This document shows, piece after piece, positions 1 to 9,001 of a DNA stretch of 64,000 bases. The position numbers were made by a program, and so were the translations under genes. Positions within the stretch are counted from its first letter, which is position 1, and every line of letters begins with the position of its first letter. Below the pieces are notes generated by a model. The model worked only from the letters and a program-made list of their open reading frames with translations. It made no database searches and was not told where the DNA came from. The stretch comes from Bradyrhizobium septentrionale (GTDB lineage: Bacteria > Pseudomonadota > Alphaproteobacteria > Rhizobiales > Xanthobacteraceae), in NCBI RefSeq assembly GCF_011516645.4, contig NZ_CP088285.1, positions 434,001-498,000 on the forward strand, read 5' to 3'.

Positions 1-326
1 AATCCGTTCGTGGAGGAAGCCGATGGCCGATCTCATAACCGATCTCGTCGCTGACGATCTCGACGCTCAAATTCTCACGCATCGCATGGCCGGGATCAGT
101 GTGCGCGCCATCATGCGCCGATACGGAATGACCAAACGCGAGGTCGAGGCCGCACTGGACCGGGCGCTGCCGCAGATCAACAACGCGACGCGGATTGCCA
201 CCATAAAATTAGAATTGGAAAGGCTCGATCAATTGATCCGGCCATTCTTCGTCAAGGCCCTCGCTGGCGACACCGCTGCCGCATCGATCTTGGTCAAGTT
301 GAGCGAACGCCGATCATCATTGCTAG

Positions 327-1770
327 GAGCTTGTCTGGATAGTCGCTGTTCAAATCTGGTCGGGTCTGATTCAACATTGGGCGATGAGCAAGTATTTTCG
401 GCCTTGGAACATCGATCAGACGCTGCTTCTGCCGCCGAATGTGCAGGACTTCGTGCCGAAAGGCCATGTCTCGCGGTTTATGGTTGATCTGGTGCGGGAG
501 AGCCTCGATCTCAGGGAGATCATGGGCAGCTATGTGAGCGGGCTTGGGCAGCCGCCGTTTGATCCGCGGATGATGGTGGCGCTGCTGCTGCATAGCTATG
601 CGAGTGGGCTGTATTCGTCGCGTCGGATTGCCAAGGCCTGCCGGGAGCGGAACGATTTTGTGATGATCGTGGCGCTGGATGCGCCGGATTTTCGGACGAT
701 CAGCGACTTTCGCAAGCGACATTTGAAGGCGCTCGGCGCGCTATTCGTGCAGGTTCTGAAGTTGTGCGAGACGGCCGGGCTGGTCAAGCTCGGTCATGTC
801 GCGCTGGATGGTACGAAGATCAAGGCGAACGCGTCGAAACACAAGGCGATGAGTTATGAGCGCATGAAGAAGCGCGAGGCGGAATTGAAGGCCGAGGTCG
901 CTCGCATGCTGGCGGCCGCCGAGGCGGCGGATGCCTCGGAGGATGAGACTTTCGGCAACAGCGACGAACTGCCGGACTGGACCGTCGACAAGCAGAAACG
1001 GCTGGCGAAGATCCAGCAAGCGATGGCGGCGCTGGAAGCGGACGCCAAACTGGCGGCGGAGGAAGAGCGCCGCATCGAGGCCGAAAAGGAACAGCAGCGC
1101 CAGGCCGAAGGCCGCAAGAAGCCGGGCAAACCGGCGGCGCTGCCATCGGAGGAACCCAATCCCAAGGCGCAACGCAACTTCACCGATCCGGAAAGCCGCA
1201 TCATGAAGTCGAAGGATGGCTTCGTTCAGGCCTATAATGCCCAGGCGGCCGTCGATGCACATGCCCAGATCATTGTCGCGCAAGAACTGACCCAGCACGG
1301 CAGCGATCAGGGCCAGTTGGTGCCCCTGATCGAGGCCATCGAGAGCAATCTTGGCCGCAAGCCGCGGCAGGCCTCAGCGGATTCCGGCTACTGCAGCGAA
1401 GCCAATCTCGAAGCGCTCGACACACGCAGCATCGATGGCTATGTCGCGCCCGGACGCGCCAAACACCCGACAGTAGCGAACGGAAAAGTCGGCGGCCCGC
1501 TGACACAGGCCATGCGAAAGAAGATCGACGATGGCGGCTTCGAAACACCCTACCGATTGCGAAAGCAAGTGGTGGAGCCGGTGTTCGGGCAGATCAAACA
1601 GGCAAGAGGCTTCCGCCAGTTCCTGTTGCGGGGCATCGAGAAAGTGCGCGCCGAGTGGACAATGATCTGCACCGTCCATAACCTCCTCAAGCTGTTCAAC
1701 CTCGCAAACGCAGCCTGAGCCTGCTACTCTACAACAAATGCCCGTCACGAAAACATATCTGGACGGGCTC
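327..1770 (+). mobile_element. IS1182-family insertion sequence (1444 bp)
   Basis: The ends are imperfect inverted repeats, GAGCTTGTCTGGATA at 327 and its partner GAGCCCGTCCAGATA read inward from 1770. The element is flanked by a direct CTAG at 323-326 and 1771-1774, a palindromic target. It carries a single transposase gene and splits a phage-type gene in frame, so both boundaries can be fixed to the base. Confidence 0.92.
384..1718 (+). CDS. IS1182-family transposase
   Basis: 444-residue DDE transposase. The N-terminal DUF772-like part (PPNVQDFVPKGHVSRFMVDL) is followed by the first catalytic Asp in HVALDGTKIKANASKH, an Ala/Glu/Lys-rich coiled linker at about residues 165-255, the second Asp in QASADSGYCSE, and the C-terminal Glu in VVEPVFGQIKQARGFRQF. 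Length and domain order match full-size IS1182 enzymes, with no stop or frameshift, so it may be active. It is the only gene of the element. Confidence 0.93.
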   Translation: MSKYFRPWNIDQTLLLPPNVQDFVPKGHVSRFMVDLVRESLDLREIMGSYVSGLGQPPFDPRMMVALLLHSYASGLYSSRRIAKACRERNDFVMIVALDAPDFRTISDFRKRHLKALGALFVQVLKLCETAGLVKLGHVALDGTKIKANASKHKAMSYERMKKREAELKAEVARMLAAAEAADASEDETFGNSDELPDWTVDKQKRLAKIQQAMAALEADAKLAAEEERRIEAEKEQQRQAEGRKKPGKPAALPSEEPNPKAQRNFTDPESRIMKSKDGFVQAYNAQAAVDAHAQIIVAQELTQHGSDQGQLVPLIEAIESNLGRKPRQASADSGYCSEANLEALDTRSIDGYVAPGRAKHPTVANGKVGGPLTQAMRKKIDDGGFETPYRLRKQVVEPVFGQIKQARGFRQFLLRGIEKVRAEWTMICTVHNLLKLFNLANAA

Positions 1771-1906
1771 CTAGGACTTGACGCGCCGCTGCGCATCGAT
1801 GCCACGCTGGTCGAGAGCTACGACAATCCGAGCAGCACAGCCGAACTCGAAGCCGCGCTCAATCTCTTGATCAACAAGCCCGCGCAATCGCATTAGCGCG
1901 ACAGTG

Positions 1907-2473
1907 CTATGCGGTGATCGAACCCGCGTGTCTATCGGCAAGGCGTGAGATCGTTGTGTGGTTGACGGCATAAGATCGGGCGATGGCGCGCATCGCTTCG
2001 CCCGCGTCAAGGCGCGCCATGACCTCGCGTTGCTGGTGGATGGTGAGCTTATGCTTGCGACCGAACTTCCTGCCCTCGGCTTTGGCGCGGGCACGGCCCT
2101 CGGACGTACGCTGTAGAATCAACTCGCGTTCAAACTCCGCGATGCCGCTGAGAATGACCAGCATCAAACGACCATGCGGTGTGGTGGTGTCCGCCCATGC
2201 ATCGCCGGGCGAGCGGAAGTCTGCGCCGATGGTGCGGATGCGATCAATGATCCGCAACAGGTCAAGTGCCGATCTCGCCAGCCGGTCGAGCTTGCTGACC
2301 ACCAGCACATCGCCGGGCTGCATCAGACCGAGCAGCCGCTTTAGCTCGGGCCGGGCGGCGACGCCGGAAACCTTTTCGCTTTGAACCTTATCGACGCCAG
2401 CGGCGGCAAGGGCGGCGTGTTGCGTGGCCAGCGTCTGGCCTGTCGTGGAAACGCGGGCATACCCATAGATCAT
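1907..2473 (-). CDS. serine recombinase, resolvase/invertase type
   Basis: 188-residue small serine recombinase. The catalytic serine is in IYGYARVSTTGQ near the N terminus, the conserved SKLDRLARS and AEFERELI segments follow, and a C-terminal helix-turn-helix (MRAIARSYAVNHTTISRL) would bind the recombination site. The length is normal for a resolvase or invertase. The gene converges on the IS1182-split phage gene, whose stop is 10 bases away. It may be a phage or plasmid resolution function; no paired crossover site was recognised. Confidence 0.9.
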   Translation of the reverse strand: MIYGYARVSTTGQTLATQHAALAAAGVDKVQSEKVSGVAARPELKRLLGLMQPGDVLVVSKLDRLARSALDLLRIIDRIRTIGADFRSPGDAWADTTTPHGRLMLVILSGIAEFERELILQRTSEGRARAKAEGRKFGRKHKLTIHQQREVMARLDAGEAMRAIARSYAVNHTTISRLADRHAGSITA

Positions 2474-3023
2474 TTCGCACCTATCTTTCGCACCAGCTAA
2501 GTACCTGCAAATGCGGGCAATTTATTCGGTGCGGCATTTGTAAATTATGCACCACGGTAGCGCAAGCTCCGGTGTAACTAAGGCCGTATATTCCATCAAT
2601 GATTGTAGTACGACCGGGGCGGTTGTTGTGCCGGGCGCGCGCGGTTCCATCGGCGGCTGGCGGCACCCCTGTCCCGGTCGTTTTGAAAAGTTTGCGCCTT
2701 CCGTCCCAAGCCCCCGTCCTGCCGCGCCGCGCGCGCCCGTGGTGCGATGATCGCAGCCGCCCAAGGATTTCCTCCCCGCCGATTTAAACGCATGGGCGGC
2801 CCTCAGGTTGGCGGGCGCGCCACGGCGGCGGCCTCCCAGCCACGCGGGTCGTATTTGGACCCGCGAGCGACCGCCAAACTTGAGCGTTGCCAACGGATGA
2901 AGGGGCAATCAGTTCTCATTCCGCTTTCGGCGGCATTGCGGACATTTGCCAGTCATTCTGATGGCTCGAGCCGGTCGCGATTGACCCTTTGCCGACGTCC
3001 CGAGAACCGGAATACAATGGATC
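2474..3023. other. intergenic stretch, no supported gene
   Basis: The open frames here are short, arginine/proline-rich and lack ribosome sites, so they look like GC-driven noise. At about 2918-3003 the bases resemble a decayed rhizobial intergenic repeat (CATTGCGGACATTTGCC, then CGCGATTGACCCTTTGCC). Related wording recurs near 10.43 and 11.33 kb. Confidence 0.5.
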
Positions 3024-3392
3024 ATGCCAAGCTCACAGCCACTCACCATCGTAATTCGCATACCGGACGTGGCTCTCTCGCGTTTCGATCTGAATGCGTC
3101 GTTGGGACTACAGGTCGACCGTTATGAGGCGTCACCTGATCGGGCGTTTGCTCAGATCGATATTGCAGAACACGGAGATCAATGGGCCACTGCTCTCGAC
3201 CTTATCCAGTCAATTCGCGCCTGCATTCCGGGGCTGGTTTCTCGAGGTGCGATTGGAATGCCGAGCTTGGACGTAGCTATGGCCTTGCCCCATTCGTCGT
3301 TGTCTAAGTCCTTGACCATTCCGGCCCAACTGGCGGCAGCTGCGGGTGAGGTAGGGATGAACGTTCAGCTGTCCGTGTACCAGACGGAGTAA
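3024..3392 (+). CDS. hypothetical protein, DUF4279-like end
   Basis: 122-residue reading frame with balanced composition. It starts with a beta-rich segment (LTIVIRIPDVALSRFDL) and ends with SKSLTIPAQLAAAAGEVGMN followed by a short strand, a layout like the last part of DUF4279 proteins (a strand, a short helix, a final strand ending in Y). The family link is weak and made by eye. The ribosome site before ATG 3024 is poor. It precedes the HEAGH protein on the same strand with a 167-base gap. Function unknown. Confidence 0.5.
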   Translation: MPSSQPLTIVIRIPDVALSRFDLNASLGLQVDRYEASPDRAFAQIDIAEHGDQWATALDLIQSIRACIPGLVSRGAIGMPSLDVAMALPHSSLSKSLTIPAQLAAAAGEVGMNVQLSVYQTE

Positions 3393-3559
3393 CGAGGTCG
3401 CCTATTGGCCCATCGCGTCATTTCGGTGCGCTGCGGAATTTGGTCGCTATCGGGGCATAGCGGACTGGTGTTGCTGCCGCGCCTGCATCAGGCCAAGGCC
3501 CGCGCCGAGCGTGGCGCGATCAATTCAGTGCTGCGGCCACGCCTAACCGGAGGACGCCG

Positions 3560-4114
3560 GTGAAGACGGCCCGGCGACAGCAGATCATCGCACATCACGA
3601 GGCCGGGCACGCAGTGGTGGCGCGGCTGCTCAAGGTCGGCGTCGGACTGGCAACGCTCAAGCCGATTAGCGGCGATGACCCGGCTGTGCTGACCGTCAGC
3701 GCGGCGCACCTCGATCCGGACAATGTGATCGCGTGTCAAAAGGACGCCATGGTGGCGATAGCGGGGCCGCTGGCGCAGCACCGCTACCACCCGCATAAGT
3801 CAACTGACATCGCGCGGCGCTGGCGCGAACGCCCGTTCTATATGGAAGGTTCCGACTGTCACACCGCGATGAGCTTCGTTGCAAGGATGTATCTCTTGCA
3901 GAATGGCCAGACGGTTGGCACCGGGCCGCTGGCAATCGACTTCGACGACGAGCAGGGGCAGGCCTATGAGCAGTTGCTCGATGAGACGATGGCCCAAACC
4001 CGCAAGCTGATCGAAGCGCATTGGGACGCGATCAAACGGGTTGCGGCGGCGCTGCTCGCCGAACCGGCACTGACCGAAGCCGACGTCGACGCACTGATCG
4101 CGGATCGAGCTTGA
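3560..4114 (+). CDS. M41-like zinc peptidase domain protein
   Basis: 184-residue protein with the zinc-binding motif HEAGHAVVARLL at residues 13-24, followed by a region aligning in style with the FtsH-type M41 peptidase helix bundle (AMVAIAGPLAQHRY). It lacks the AAA+ ATPase and membrane segments of FtsH, so it is a free-standing M41-like domain as found in many rhizobial prophages. The start is GTG at 3560 with GGAGG about 7 bases upstream. Whether it cuts proteins is not known; a third zinc ligand is not obvious. Confidence 0.8.
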   Translation: MKTARRQQIIAHHEAGHAVVARLLKVGVGLATLKPISGDDPAVLTVSAAHLDPDNVIACQKDAMVAIAGPLAQHRYHPHKSTDIARRWRERPFYMEGSDCHTAMSFVARMYLLQNGQTVGTGPLAIDFDDEQGQAYEQLLDETMAQTRKLIEAHWDAIKRVAAALLAEPALTEADVDALIADRA

Positions 4115-4238
4115 GGCAGTATCATGACCTATTTAAACCGATGCGCGCCGAAGCGCTATCCCTCGACAGCGCTGCGATGGCGGGCGTAACATCAGCCTGC
4201 CGGGGCGGTTAGCCTGACATCCCCGGCAACCTCGAAGG

Positions 4239-4272
4239 AAAGCCTCGCTGCTGGCACTTAGCGGGGCTTTCT
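4239..4272 (+). terminator. hairpin terminator
   Basis: AAAGCCTCGCT (4239-4249) pairs with AGCGGGGCTTT (4260-4270), an 11-bp stem with one T-G pair around a 10-base loop, followed by a short T-containing tail. It lies 125 bases after the M41-like gene and before the PIN pair, so it probably separates the two units. Confidence 0.6.
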
Positions 4273-4409
4273 TATGGGTTTTGCCTGCCAAAATTAACCC
4301 CGGCGCGCGGCGATCAATCGAAATCCCTTTAACGATTGGAACGGACAAATATGGCAATCTTCGTTATGATTGCTGGGATAGTCGGATCATCCGGCGCAAT
4401 GTGAGAGCT

Positions 4410-5264
4410 ATGGGCAAGCCGGTCAAAATCAGCGTTCGCGCGCGCGGAGAAGTCGATTCTCCGACCGTGGACGATTTGCTTGATCAGGTTCGCGACTTCT
4501 TTGAAATTCTCAAAGCCGTCGAGCAGGCCGTCGCCGGGGATGGCACCACCGCCATCGACTGGCGCGTCGTGAAGGCGACGACGAACAGCCCGATCTCCTT
4601 TGAGGTAGCGCCGTTCGCCCACGACTTCGGGACCAACATCGATCGCCGCGCCGAGATCGTTGCAAGGCAGACTGCTCTTGGCCTTTTGCAGTTGGAGACG
4701 ACGAACGAGCGTCCATCCTATTTCTCCGATGCGGCCCTTGGCCGCGCGGATAAGCTGTTCCAGCGCGTCAGTAACGGACTCGACAAAACGCTGGTCGATT
4801 ACGGTATTCCGGATTTGCCGGTACTGGACATCACGCCTGATATCGCACGTCGGGCCGCCGGGAATATCCGAACCATCCTCAAGCCGGACCAGAAACCCTA
4901 CGAGGAAATCGGTTCCGTTGAGGGCTACATCGACAGCATCGAGCGCGACGGCTGGGGTAAGCCAATCGTGCGTGTGCGACTTCGGGTCAACGGTGAGACC
5001 ATCAAGTGCTTCGTTTCCGGTCAGGCACTGGCCGCGCTTGAGGACCATCAAATCCGCGATGTGTTTCGCGGTCGCCGCATTCTCGCATTCGGCAAGTTGA
5101 AGTATCGGGGTCCCGGCGCGTTGCGTGAGGCCGAAATTCACGAAATCCGGTTCCTACGGGACAGAAGCGAGTTGCCGGACGTCGAAGATATTCAGGACGA
5201 AGATTTCACTGGTGGTCTGCGCACCGAAGAGTATTTGGCGAGACTTCGGAATGGCAATCACTAA
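4410..5264 (+). CDS. uncharacterised partner of PIN-domain protein
   Basis: 284 residues from ATG 4410. The open frame extends to a TTG at 4281, but the residues before 4410 look non-coding and follow closely on the hairpin. The N-terminal part is alpha/beta with a conserved-looking SFEVAPFAHDFG. The C-terminal part (about residues 165-265) looks like a small beta-barrel (GSVEGYIDSIERDGWGKPIV), perhaps OB-like. It overlaps the PIN gene by 14 bases, so the two are translated together. The position suggests an antitoxin, but at 284 residues it is much larger than VapB antitoxins, so this is inference. Confidence 0.75.
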   Translation: MGKPVKISVRARGEVDSPTVDDLLDQVRDFFEILKAVEQAVAGDGTTAIDWRVVKATTNSPISFEVAPFAHDFGTNIDRRAEIVARQTALGLLQLETTNERPSYFSDAALGRADKLFQRVSNGLDKTLVDYGIPDLPVLDITPDIARRAAGNIRTILKPDQKPYEEIGSVEGYIDSIERDGWGKPIVRVRLRVNGETIKCFVSGQALAALEDHQIRDVFRGRRILAFGKLKYRGPGALREAEIHEIRFLRDRSELPDVEDIQDEDFTGGLRTEEYLARLRNGNH

Positions 5265-5775
5265 GCGCGTCTATTGGGACGCATGTAGCTGGATTGCATT
5301 GATCCAGAAAGAAAAGATTTTACAGCCGGGCGGCGCTGTCGAAGATCGCGAGATGATGTGCAAAAGCGTCATCGAGGCGGCAAGGAAAAATCGGCTAGAG
5401 ATCGCCACCTCCGCCTTTTGTCTCGCAGAGGTCTGCAAAAATCCAGACATGCGCCTTGGTTCGTCATCCGACCGGATCGCGGAATTTTTTGAGAACGACT
5501 TCATTCTGATTACTGCGCTTGACACGGTGGTCGGGCATCGCGCTCGCAAGCTCATGACCGGAGGGTATGCCGGGCTGAAACCGCCCGATGCAGTTCACAT
5601 CGCAACCGCTCTGATCCTGAACGTGGACGAAATGCACACATTCGACGATGCCTTACTGGCGCTGGATGGACGGCTGGATAAGGACGACGGCACCAAATTA
5701 GAAATCTGCAAGCCCTCAGCCGGTGATCCTACGCCGCTGTTCGGCAGCAATCCGTTCGACACTGGCAAGCAGTGA
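5251..5775 (+). CDS. PIN-domain ribonuclease (VapC-like)
   Basis: 174 residues from ATG 5251. Acidic residues typical of PIN nucleases are visible: Asp in VYWDACSWIAL, Glu in FCLAEVCKN, Asp in KPPDAVHIATA and the DD of HTFDDALLAL. PIN domains bind metal and cut RNA; in VapBC pairs this blocks translation. The start overlaps the upstream gene by 14 bases, the arrangement of a toxin-antitoxin pair. It converges with the capsid-operon tail, whose stop is at 5799. Confidence 0.88.
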   Translation: MAITKRVYWDACSWIALIQKEKILQPGGAVEDREMMCKSVIEAARKNRLEIATSAFCLAEVCKNPDMRLGSSSDRIAEFFENDFILITALDTVVGHRARKLMTGGYAGLKPPDAVHIATALILNVDEMHTFDDALLALDGRLDKDDGTKLEICKPSAGDPTPLFGSNPFDTGKQ

Positions 5776-5798
5776 CTGTAACGCCCGAAGACGATCCA

Positions 5799-6065
5799 TC
5801 ATGTGTCATGATCATCCTGCACCGGCGTAAGTGCGAAGCTACAGTTGGCCATAGCGCTATTGAGGAGCTTAACAAAATTTTGACGCTCAGGACCTTTGAC
5901 CTCGTTCATCGCCATCGCGACGATGTAGCCGATGGCTAGCGGGTAGGCCGTCGCCGGAGAGTCGGCAAACTTTTCCATGATGTCATTGATGACCGCCTTG
6001 TTGTGGCGATTGCTGACGTCAGCGATGCGTTGCAACTTGTCTTTGGTGATTGTGAAATCGCTCAT
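5799..6065 (-). CDS. small phage-operon protein, unknown
   Basis: 88 residues starting MSDFTITKDKLQR at 6063-6065. The helical C-terminal half has a hydrophobic stretch (ATAYPLAIGYIVAMAM). The ATG overlaps the stop of the upstream gene as ATGA, so translation is coupled. It is the last gene of the capsid operon after the IS66 insertion. No family recognised. Confidence 0.7.
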   Translation of the reverse strand: MSDFTITKDKLQRIADVSNRHNKAVINDIMEKFADSPATAYPLAIGYIVAMAMNEVKGPERQNFVKLLNSAMANCSFALTPVQDDHDT

Positions 6066-6364
6066 GACGAACGCTCCATTGGAAATGGCAGTACGGTCGC
6101 AGATGAGCCGCTCAGGGCACGATCCGGCTGCGGCAGCGCGGTCCCAGTCAGATAGTAGCCGTCGGGCGACCAGAACCCCGTATCGGGCGGCAGGTCGGCA
6201 GGATCGCACGGCGCGCGAAAATAGCCGTACCACGGGCCGAGGCCGCCGCCGGTAGTGTGGACATGGATGTTCTGGCAGAACGGGCACCTGATCGTGAGGC
6301 TATTGCGTCCGACCCGGCGCGCGCGTGTGATCGGGATGTGACCGTCAATAAACAAGCTCATCAT
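6062..6364 (-). CDS. small CxxC protein in capsid operon
   Basis: 100 residues. A single CPFC knuckle near residue 28 (IRCPFCQNIHVHTTGGG) and a His-rich run suggest a small zinc-binding fold. The gene lies about 20 bases after the capsid stop once the IS66 and one repeat copy are removed, and overlaps the next gene as ATGA. The role is probably phage-related, but I do not recognise the family. Confidence 0.7.
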   Translation of the reverse strand: MMSLFIDGHIPITRARRVGRNSLTIRCPFCQNIHVHTTGGGLGPWYGYFRAPCDPADLPPDTGFWSPDGYYLTGTALPQPDRALSGSSATVLPFPMERSS

Positions 6365-6462
6365 TTGGAGTCGGCCTTTTGATGGTATCCCTCCGCTAAG
6401 GGCCGCCTTGTTTGATGGGCGCGAGCGCTGCAGGTCCTAGGGGTAATCCTAGGAGAAGCGCT

Positions 6463-6861
6463 ATGACGATTTCGAGGGCGGAGGTGATCACAACGGTCGA
6501 GCGGCGGCGCCGGTGGTCGCAGGATGAGAAGGAACGGCTCGTCGCAGCGTCGCTCGAGCCCGGCGCCAATGTTTCCGAGGTGGCTCGCGTGGCCGGGCTT
6601 CATGTGAGCCAGCTGTTCAGGTGGCGTAAGGAGCTTTGCAGGCACGGCGAAGCGAGCATAGCGCCGTTTGTTCCGGTCGAGATTGGGCCGTCTGCGCTAC
6701 CGCGGGAGGTGGCCGAAGCGCCGTTGACGCCAACGGCGCGTCGACGCAAGAGCCAGGGCATCATCGAGATTGATCTTGGTAGCGGGCACCGCATCCGGGT
6801 CGATGGCGACGTTGATGGAGATGCGCTACGTCGCGTTCTCGATGCTTTGGTCCGCCGATGA
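6463..6861 (+). CDS. tnpA: IS66 accessory protein TnpA
   Basis: 132 residues from ATG 6463, preceded by AGGAGAAG. The N-terminal helix-turn-helix ([20 protein letters not shown]) is typical of IS66 Orf1/IS3-type DNA-binding proteins. The stop overlaps the start of tnpB as ATGA. It is needed with TnpB and TnpC for transposition in studied IS66 elements. Confidence 0.9.
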   Translation: MTISRAEVITTVERRRRWSQDEKERLVAASLEPGANVSEVARVAGLHVSQLFRWRKELCRHGEASIAPFVPVEIGPSALPREVAEAPLTPTARRRKSQGIIEIDLGSGHRIRVDGDVDGDALRRVLDALVRR

Positions 6862-7205
6862 TCCCGGTTCCGACGGGCGCGCGAGTGTGGCTCGCGACAG
6901 GCTACACGGACATGCGCCGAGGCTTTCCGTCGTTGGCGCTCCAAGTGCAGGAGGTGCTGCACAAAGACCCGCTCAGCGGTCATTTGTTTGTCTTCCGCGG
7001 TCGCCGCAGCGATCTTGTGAAGCTGATCTGGCACGACGGCCAAGGAGCATGCCTTTTTACCAAAAGACTCGAGCGAGGAAGGTTCATCTGGCCATCGGTT
7101 GGCGGTGAAACGGTAACGATCTCGCCGGCGCAGTTGAGTTATCTGTTGTCCGGAATCGATTGGCGCACCCCGCAAGAAACCCAGCGTCCGACGCGGGTCG
7201 GATAA
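6858..7205 (+). CDS. tnpB: IS66 accessory protein TnpB (Orf2)
   Basis: 115 residues with the IS66 Orf2 signature [20 protein letters not shown] at the N terminus and the [20 protein letters not shown] core. Translation is coupled to tnpA by a 4-base overlap. Length is normal for the family and the frame is intact. Confidence 0.93.
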   Translation: MIPVPTGARVWLATGYTDMRRGFPSLALQVQEVLHKDPLSGHLFVFRGRRSDLVKLIWHDGQGACLFTKRLERGRFIWPSVGGETVTISPAQLSYLLSGIDWRTPQETQRPTRVG

Positions 7206-7250
7206 CCGTTTTGGGTTTGAATCTGCTGCTCGATCTGATTCAATGGCTTC

Positions 7251-8915
7251 ATGAGCTCGAAGCCAGACGATCTTCCTGCGGATCTTGCGAGCGCCTACAT
7301 GGCGCTGCTGGCCGAGCGCAAGGCGTTGCAAGTTGAGCGCGATATCGCAGTCGCGGATGCCGCCAGCGCGCGGGCGGAGCTGTCGGACAACGAAGCGTTG
7401 ATCGCACATCTCGAACTGCGGATCGAGAAGCTCAAACGCGAACTGTACGGGCCGCGGTCCGAGCGCACGGCGCGGCTGATCGAGCAATTGGAATTGGAGC
7501 TCGAAGAACTCATCACCATGGCGAGTGAGGATGAGCTCGCCGCGCGTGCCGCGGCTGCAAAGGTACAGAACGTTCGGGCCTTCACGCGCAAGCGGCCGGT
7601 GCGCAAGCCTTGGCCGGACGACATCGAACGCGAGCGGGTCGTCATTGAGGCGCCAACGAGCTGCGCCTGCTGCGGCGGATCGCGCCTGGCGAAGCTGGGC
7701 GAGGATGTGACCGAGACGTTGGAGGAGATCCCGCGCCGGTTCAAGCTGATCGAGACGGTGCGGGAAAAGTTCACCTGCCGCGATTGTGAGAAGATCAGCC
7801 AGCCGCCCGCGCCGTTCCATGCCACACCGCGTGGCTTCATCGGTCCGCAACTGCTGGCGACAATCCTGTTCGACAAGTTCGGCATGCATATCCCGCTCAA
7901 CCGTCAGAGCGTGCGCTTTAAGGCCGAGAGGATCGATCTGCCGCTGTCGACGCTGGCCGACCAGGTCGGCCACGGAACCTTCGCCGTTATGCCGCTGTTC
8001 CAGCTGATCGAGCACCATGTGCTCGCGGCCGAGCGCCTACATGGCGACGACACCACCATCCGCATCCTGGCGAAGGGCAAGTGCACGACTGGGCGGATCT
8101 GGACGTATGTGCGGGATGACCAGCCGTTCGCCGGGCCTGCGCCGCCGGCGGCGGTCTATTACGCCTCGAGCGACCGACGGGGCGAACATCCCCAGAAGCA
8201 TCTGGCCGCCTTCGCCGGTATCTTGCAGGCGGATTGCTATAGCGGCTTCGAGCCGTTGTTCGATCCGAAAAGAAAAGCGATGCCGATCACGCCCGCATTT
8301 TGCCTGGCCCATGCGCGGCGGGGATTCTTCGAGCTGGCCGACATCGAGAAAACGGCCAGGGAAGGCCGCAAGGGCAAACCGGTCTCCCCGATCGCGCTGG
8401 AGGCGGTCAGGCGTCTTGACGCTCTGTTCGAGATCGAGCGCGCCATCAACGACCGCAATGCCGACGAGCGGCGTGCCGTACGCCAGGAGAGAAGCAAGCC
8501 GCTTCTCGATGGCTTGCACGACTGGCTGCTCCGCGAGCGAGAAACCCTGTCGCGCTCCTCCGAGGTCCTGAAGCCCATGAACTACATGCTCAGGCGCTGG
8601 GACGACTTCTCCCGCTTCCTCGATGATGGCAGGATCTGCCTCAGCAATAATGCCGCTGAAAGAGCGTTGCGCGGCATCGCGTTGGGCAGGCGCAACTGGA
8701 CCTTCGCCGGCAGCCTGCGCGGCGCCGACCGCGCTGCCATCATGCTGACGATGATCACGACCTGCCGCCTGAACAACGTCGATCCCAAAGCCTGGCTCGC
8801 CGACGTCCTCGCCCGGATCGCCGATCTTCCCACTTCGCGTCTGCGCGAACTGCTGCCCTGGGAATGGAAGCTCCTGCGGCAAGCCAACAACCCCACCGAT
8901 CAGCAGGCCGCCTGA
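7251..8915 (+). CDS. tnpC: IS66 transposase TnpC
   Basis: 554-residue DDE transposase. An N-terminal coiled coil (leucine-zipper-like, about 20-100) is followed by a cysteine knuckle CACCGG near 138 and a CRDC knuckle near 175. Catalytic residues are in LHGDDTTIRIL, LQADCYSGFEPL and SNNAAERALRG. Full length with no frameshift. It is close to the copy at 29.8-31.5 kb but diverged in the N-terminal coil. Confidence 0.95.
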   Translation: MSSKPDDLPADLASAYMALLAERKALQVERDIAVADAASARAELSDNEALIAHLELRIEKLKRELYGPRSERTARLIEQLELELEELITMASEDELAARAAAAKVQNVRAFTRKRPVRKPWPDDIERERVVIEAPTSCACCGGSRLAKLGEDVTETLEEIPRRFKLIETVREKFTCRDCEKISQPPAPFHATPRGFIGPQLLATILFDKFGMHIPLNRQSVRFKAERIDLPLSTLADQVGHGTFAVMPLFQLIEHHVLAAERLHGDDTTIRILAKGKCTTGRIWTYVRDDQPFAGPAPPAAVYYASSDRRGEHPQKHLAAFAGILQADCYSGFEPLFDPKRKAMPITPAFCLAHARRGFFELADIEKTAREGRKGKPVSPIALEAVRRLDALFEIERAINDRNADERRAVRQERSKPLLDGLHDWLLRERETLSRSSEVLKPMNYMLRRWDDFSRFLDDGRICLSNNAAERALRGIALGRRNWTFAGSLRGADRAAIMLTMITTCRLNNVDPKAWLADVLARIADLPTSRLRELLPWEWKLLRQANNPTDQQAA

Positions 8916-9001
8916 CCTTCACCCAACGCTATCTTACAGATCGCCACGCCCACGCGCATGCGTCAATCAGGCGGCCTTCGTCGTATGCGTACTTTTGATG
9001 T

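Larger units (their letters stand above)
23..1896 (+). pseudogene. phage-type helix-turn-helix protein, interrupted by IS1182
   Basis: A reading frame begins at ATG 23 behind a GGAGGAAG ribosome site and runs to 326. It resumes in the same frame at 1775 and stops at TAG 1894-1896. Removing the IS1182-like element and one CTAG copy restores a 141-residue protein. Residues 25-50 look like a helix-turn-helix (RAIMRRYGMTKREVEAAL); the middle is a charged helical stretch resembling small proteins near phage terminase genes. The role in DNA packaging is inference. The insertion lies at codon 101 and replaces the last 40 residues, so the gene is probably inactive. Confidence 0.7.
6385..8992 (+). mobile_element. 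IS66-family element, copy 1 (2608 bp)
   Basis: Perfect 8-bp target duplication TTTTGATG at 6377-6384 and 8993-9000. The ends are related inverted repeats, GTATCCCTCCGCTAAGGGCC inward from 6385 and GTACGCATACGACGAAGGCC inward from 8992. It contains the standard tnpA-tnpB-tnpC set in one direction. It landed two bases after the capsid stop codon, within the capsid operon. Confidence 0.96.

Noticed and set aside
6600..8018. 472-codon minus-strand frame over the IS66 genes
   Set aside because: Antisense shadow of tnpA-tnpB-tnpC; no ribosome site or motif.
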